Shown piece by piece: positions 5,233-7,355 of a stretch of DNA of 7,355 bases. The DNA lies in the NCBI GenBank assembly GCA_902476665.1, contig CABSEO010000091.1, positions 1 through 7,355 of the forward strand, given 5' to 3'. How positions within the stretch are numbered: the stretch's first letter is position 1; each line of letters begins with the position of its first letter. The position numbers and the translations under genes were made by a program. This DNA comes from an uncultured Emergencia sp. (GTDB lineage: Bacteria; Bacillota; Clostridia; Peptostreptococcales; Anaerovoracaceae). The notes under the pieces are model-generated. The model made no database searches. It was not told the DNA's origin and was given only the letters and a program-made list of their open reading frames with translations.

Positions 5233-5252
5233 TGATTATAGAAATATAATCA
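5233..5252 (+). repeat. Perfect 8-4-8 inverted repeat at the nifS transcription start
   Basis: TGATTATA (5233-5240), GAAA, TATAATCA (5245-5252). It begins at the predicted start point. It could be an operator covering the start site or, as RNA, a 5'-terminal stem with a GNRA-type GAAA tetraloop that stabilises the message. No run of T follows, and the nifS Shine-Dalgarno (AAAGGAGA, 5262-5269) is left free. Confidence 0.6.
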
Positions 5253-5275
5253 ATTTGTACTAAAGGAGAACTCAC

Positions 5276-6445
5276 ATGAGACAAGTATATTTAGACTATT
5301 CAGCGACGACTCCGGTAAAAGATGAAGTACTGTCGGCCATGCTGCCGTATTTTACGAAGCAGTTCGGCAATCCTTCCAGTCTTTACACCATCGGGTTAGA
5401 GTCTAAAGAAGCTGTTGAAAACGCAAGAGGAAGTGTTGCGGCTCTTATCGGCGCATCTCCTCAGGAAATATATTTTACAGGCTGCGGCAGTGAGGCCGAC
5501 AACTGGGCGGTCTTCGGGACTGCCGATAAACTGAAGGAAAAGGGAAACCACATTATTACCACGAAAATTGAACATCACGCCATGCTACATTCCTGTCAGT
5601 TTTTAGAAAAGCACGGATTTGAAGTTACATATCTGGACGTTGAGCCGGATGGAACCGTAAAACCGGAAACACTGGAAGCCGCCATTACTGACAAGACGAT
5701 TCTGATCAGCATTATGATGGTCAATAATGAAGTAGGTACCATTGAGCCTATTGCAGAACTGGCAGCCGTGGCGAAAAAACACGGAATCCTGTTCCATACC
5801 GATGCGGTACAGGCTCTTGCCAATGTGGAGATTGATGTAAAGGCTCTGGGGGTGGACATGATGAGTCTGTCTGCGCATAAGATTTATGGTCCAAAGGGAA
5901 TCGGCGCCTTATATATTAGAAAGGGACTCAGGATTTCCAACTATCTTCATGGAGGCGGTCAGGAAAACGGCCGCAGAGCAGGTACTGAAAATCTTGCAGG
6001 TATCGTAGGCTTCGGAAAAGCGGCAGAGCTTGCAAAGGCCCAGCTTTCCGAGCATATTGCCCACTGCAGATCGGTGAGAGACTATCTGGTGAAGCGGATA
6101 ATTGATGAGATTCCCGATACCTTTGTCAACGGTTCCATGGAACACCGCCATCCCGGCAATGCCAATATCACCTTCAAATTCATTGAGGGCGAATCCATTC
6201 TGCTGATGCTGGACTATAAGGGCATCGCCGTTTCCACCGGTTCTGCATGTTCCTCCAAGTCACTGGAACCGTCCCATGTACTGACTGCCATGGGCGTTCC
6301 TGTAGAGATGGTTCACGGAACCGTCAGGTTCACCGTCGGCGATTTTACTACAAAAGAAGATATTGATTACGTTGTAGAGTCACTGAAAGAAATTGTGGAA
6401 AAACTGAGAATGTTATCTCCTGTAAATAACGAGAAAGGCTGGTAG
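5276..6445 (+). CDS. nifS: NifS-type cysteine desulfurase
   Basis: A 389-residue PLP-dependent class V aminotransferase-fold enzyme that removes sulfur from L-cysteine, yielding alanine and an enzyme persulfide. Visible hallmarks are the start VYLDYSATTP, FGNPSS (30-35), the PLP-stacking His in KIEHHAML (around 100-101), NNEVGT (150-155), HTDAVQA (174-180), the Schiff-base Lys202 in SLSAHKIYGPKG, and the catalytic Cys325 in STGSACSSKSLEPSHVL. The Cys loop is the long, group I (NifS/IscS) type, which can hand sulfur to several partners. Length is standard. The start at 5276 follows AAAGGAGA by 6 bases. It leads an operon with nifU (5-base gap) and an mnmA-like gene, so its sulfur probably goes to Fe-S clusters and tRNA thiolation. 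No IscR/Rrf2 repressor gene lies directly upstream. Confidence 0.97.
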   Translation: MRQVYLDYSATTPVKDEVLSAMLPYFTKQFGNPSSLYTIGLESKEAVENARGSVAALIGASPQEIYFTGCGSEADNWAVFGTADKLKEKGNHIITTKIEHHAMLHSCQFLEKHGFEVTYLDVEPDGTVKPETLEAAITDKTILISIMMVNNEVGTIEPIAELAAVAKKHGILFHTDAVQALANVEIDVKALGVDMMSLSAHKIYGPKGIGALYIRKGLRISNYLHGGGQENGRRAGTENLAGIVGFGKAAELAKAQLSEHIAHCRSVRDYLVKRIIDEIPDTFVNGSMEHRHPGNANITFKFIEGESILLMLDYKGIAVSTGSACSSKSLEPSHVLTAMGVPVEMVHGTVRFTVGDFTTKEDIDYVVESLKEIVEKLRMLSPVNNEKGW

Positions 6446-6450
6446 AAACA

Positions 6451-6897
6451 ATGAGTTTATATAATGATACAGTAATGGACCATTTCATGAATCCCAGAAA
6501 TGTAGGGGAGATTGAGAATCCTGACGGCACAGGCACCTACGGAAGCCCTGTCTGCGGCGATATGATGCAGATTCAGATCAAGGTGGAAAACGACGTGATT
6601 ACTGACGCCAAGTTCAAGACTTTCGGCTGCGGAAGCGCTATCGCATCTTCCAGCATGGCCACGTCTATGATCATTGGAAAGACCATCGATGAGGCGCTGG
6701 CAATCAGCAACAAGCAGATTATTGAAGAACTGGGCGGCCTTCCTGCAGTAAAGGTGCACTGCTCTGTTCTGGCAGATCATGCCATCAAGTCGGCAATCTA
6801 TGATTATGCCATGAAAAACGGAAAAACCTATCAGGGTCTGGAAGGCTTTGATCCTGACGCAGATGAGGATGATCATGACCATGTTATCGAAGAATAA
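6451..6897 (+). CDS. nifU: NifU/IscU-type Fe-S cluster scaffold
   Basis: A 148-residue single-domain scaffold (NifU N-terminal/IscU family) on which Fe-S clusters are assembled with sulfur from NifS. The cluster ligands are present: Cys35 with Asp37 in GSPVCGDMM, Cys60 in KTFGCGSAIASSS and Cys104 in KVHCSVLADHAIK. The start YNDTVMDHFMNPRNVG is typical. The HscA-binding LPPVK motif of IscU reads LPAVK here. The protein ends in an unusual Asp/Glu/His-rich tail (DADEDDHDHVIEE), beyond the usual IscU fold. Full-length NifU's ferredoxin-like and C-terminal Nfu domains are absent. It starts 5 bases after the nifS stop with only a weak Shine-Dalgarno (AAAGG, 6434-6438), so translation is probably coupled. 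Its last codons overlap the next gene. Confidence 0.96.
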   Translation: MSLYNDTVMDHFMNPRNVGEIENPDGTGTYGSPVCGDMMQIQIKVENDVITDAKFKTFGCGSAIASSSMATSMIIGKTIDEALAISNKQIIEELGGLPAVKVHCSVLADHAIKSAIYDYAMKNGKTYQGLEGFDPDADEDDHDHVIEE

Positions 6898-7355
6898 AGT
6901 TGTACTGGGACTGAGCGGCGGAGTGGACAGCACTACCGCTGCTTTGCTGTTAAAAGAGCAGGGGCTTACCGTTATCGGTTATTATTTTGATGTGCTGGGA
7001 AACAATGAAAAGGGCAGAGAGGCGGCACAGGAGCTGGCGAGCCGTCTGGACATCGATTTTATTGCAGAAGATGTGTCAGAGGAATTTGCAGACACAGTCA
7101 TCGGAAATTTCTGCAGCGAGTATGCCTGCGGACGTACTCCCAACCCCTGTGTGATCTGCAATCCTGCCGTCAAGTTCAGAAAACTCACAGAAACAGCGGA
7201 TCGGTGCGGCGCCTGTTATATTGCCACAGGTCACTATGCCAGAGTTTACCGGGACGAAAGCACAGGTCTTTCCTTTATCAGAAAAGGGGTCAGTGGGCGA
7301 AAAGATCAGTCCTATATGCTATACAGACTGGGACAGTCTGTACTGCAGCGTCTGA
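6875..7355 (+). CDS. mnmA: MnmA-like tRNA 2-thiouridylase (3' truncated by window end)
   Basis: The first 160 codons of a PP-loop ATPase of the MnmA/TrmU family, which adenylates U34 of Lys, Glu and Gln tRNAs and replaces its 2-oxygen with sulfur. Visible are VVLGLSGGVDSTTAALLLK (PP-loop SGGVDS at 14-19), GRTPNPCVICNPAVKF (86-101), YIATGHYARV (115-124) and GRKDQSYMLYRL (141-152). The usual TPNPD reads TPNPC, giving C92-x2-C95, and a second CxxC follows at 111/114. The segment between the PP-loop and TPNP is shorter than in E. coli MnmA. In-frame ATGs lie at 6863, 6875 and 6881. I chose 6875 because GAGGA (6865-6869) is 5 bases upstream, giving a 23-base overlap with nifU. Linkage to nifS supports direct sulfur supply, as with YrvO-MnmA in B. 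subtilis. A second, canonical mnmA elsewhere is possible. Confidence 0.9.
   Translation, partial: MTMLSKNKVVLGLSGGVDSTTAALLLKEQGLTVIGYYFDVLGNNEKGREAAQELASRLDIDFIAEDVSEEFADTVIGNFCSEYACGRTPNPCVICNPAVKFRKLTETADRCGACYIATGHYARVYRDESTGLSFIRKGVSGRKDQSYMLYRLGQSVLQRL

Noticed and set aside
5168..5275. Riboswitch or T-box in the nifS leader
   Set aside because: The leader after the predicted start is only about 43 bases, with one short hairpin and no terminator or T-box motif.

Overview
The window looks like chromosomal core DNA from an endospore-forming member of the Clostridia, most likely Lachnospiraceae or a close relative. This is inferred from the protein families (Spo0A, SpoIVB, a clostridial-type NifS/NifU pair, the TIGR03960/TIGR03936 radical SAM pair, DUF896), the purine-rich Shine-Dalgarno sequences and the moderate base composition. 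All recognised genes are on the + strand. I see no transposon, phage gene, CRISPR array, tRNA or rRNA.

Region 1 (1-962) has the 3' end of a TIGR03960-type B12-binding radical SAM gene, overlapping a TIGR03936/DUF2344 radical SAM-associated gene. Region 2 (984-3285) starts with a well-formed sigma-A-like promoter. It drives comEA (DNA-uptake receptor), followed by a membrane-anchored protein whose C-terminus resembles BofC and then the sporulation protease gene spoIVB. A possible forespore promoter precedes the BofC-like gene. In B. subtilis BofC inhibits SpoIVB, so this may be an inhibitor-protease pair encoded side by side. Region 3 (3286-4354) holds spo0A, the master regulator of sporulation entry. 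Its upstream region carries an exact 0A-box core, a perfect 8-4-8 inverted repeat and a candidate vegetative promoter, and a strong terminator follows the gene.

Region 4 (4358-5167) has a 58-codon DUF896 (YnzC-like) gene with its own promoter, a long inverted repeat over its stop codon, a strong terminator, and an unrecognised 147-residue secreted or membrane-anchored protein. Region 5 (5197-7355) is a sulfur-trafficking operon: nifS (cysteine desulfurase), nifU (Fe-S scaffold) and a compact, cysteine-rich mnmA-like tRNA 2-thiouridylase gene cut by the window end. NifS would supply persulfide sulfur both to the scaffold and to the tRNA enzyme. A perfect 8-4-8 inverted repeat lies at the predicted transcription start of this operon.

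Most of the window is ordinary housekeeping and sporulation DNA. The items most worth a second look are the BofC-like/SpoIVB pair with its candidate sigma-F promoter, the control region of spo0A, the start-site hairpin of nifS, and the Asp-to-Cys changes in the MnmA-like protein.
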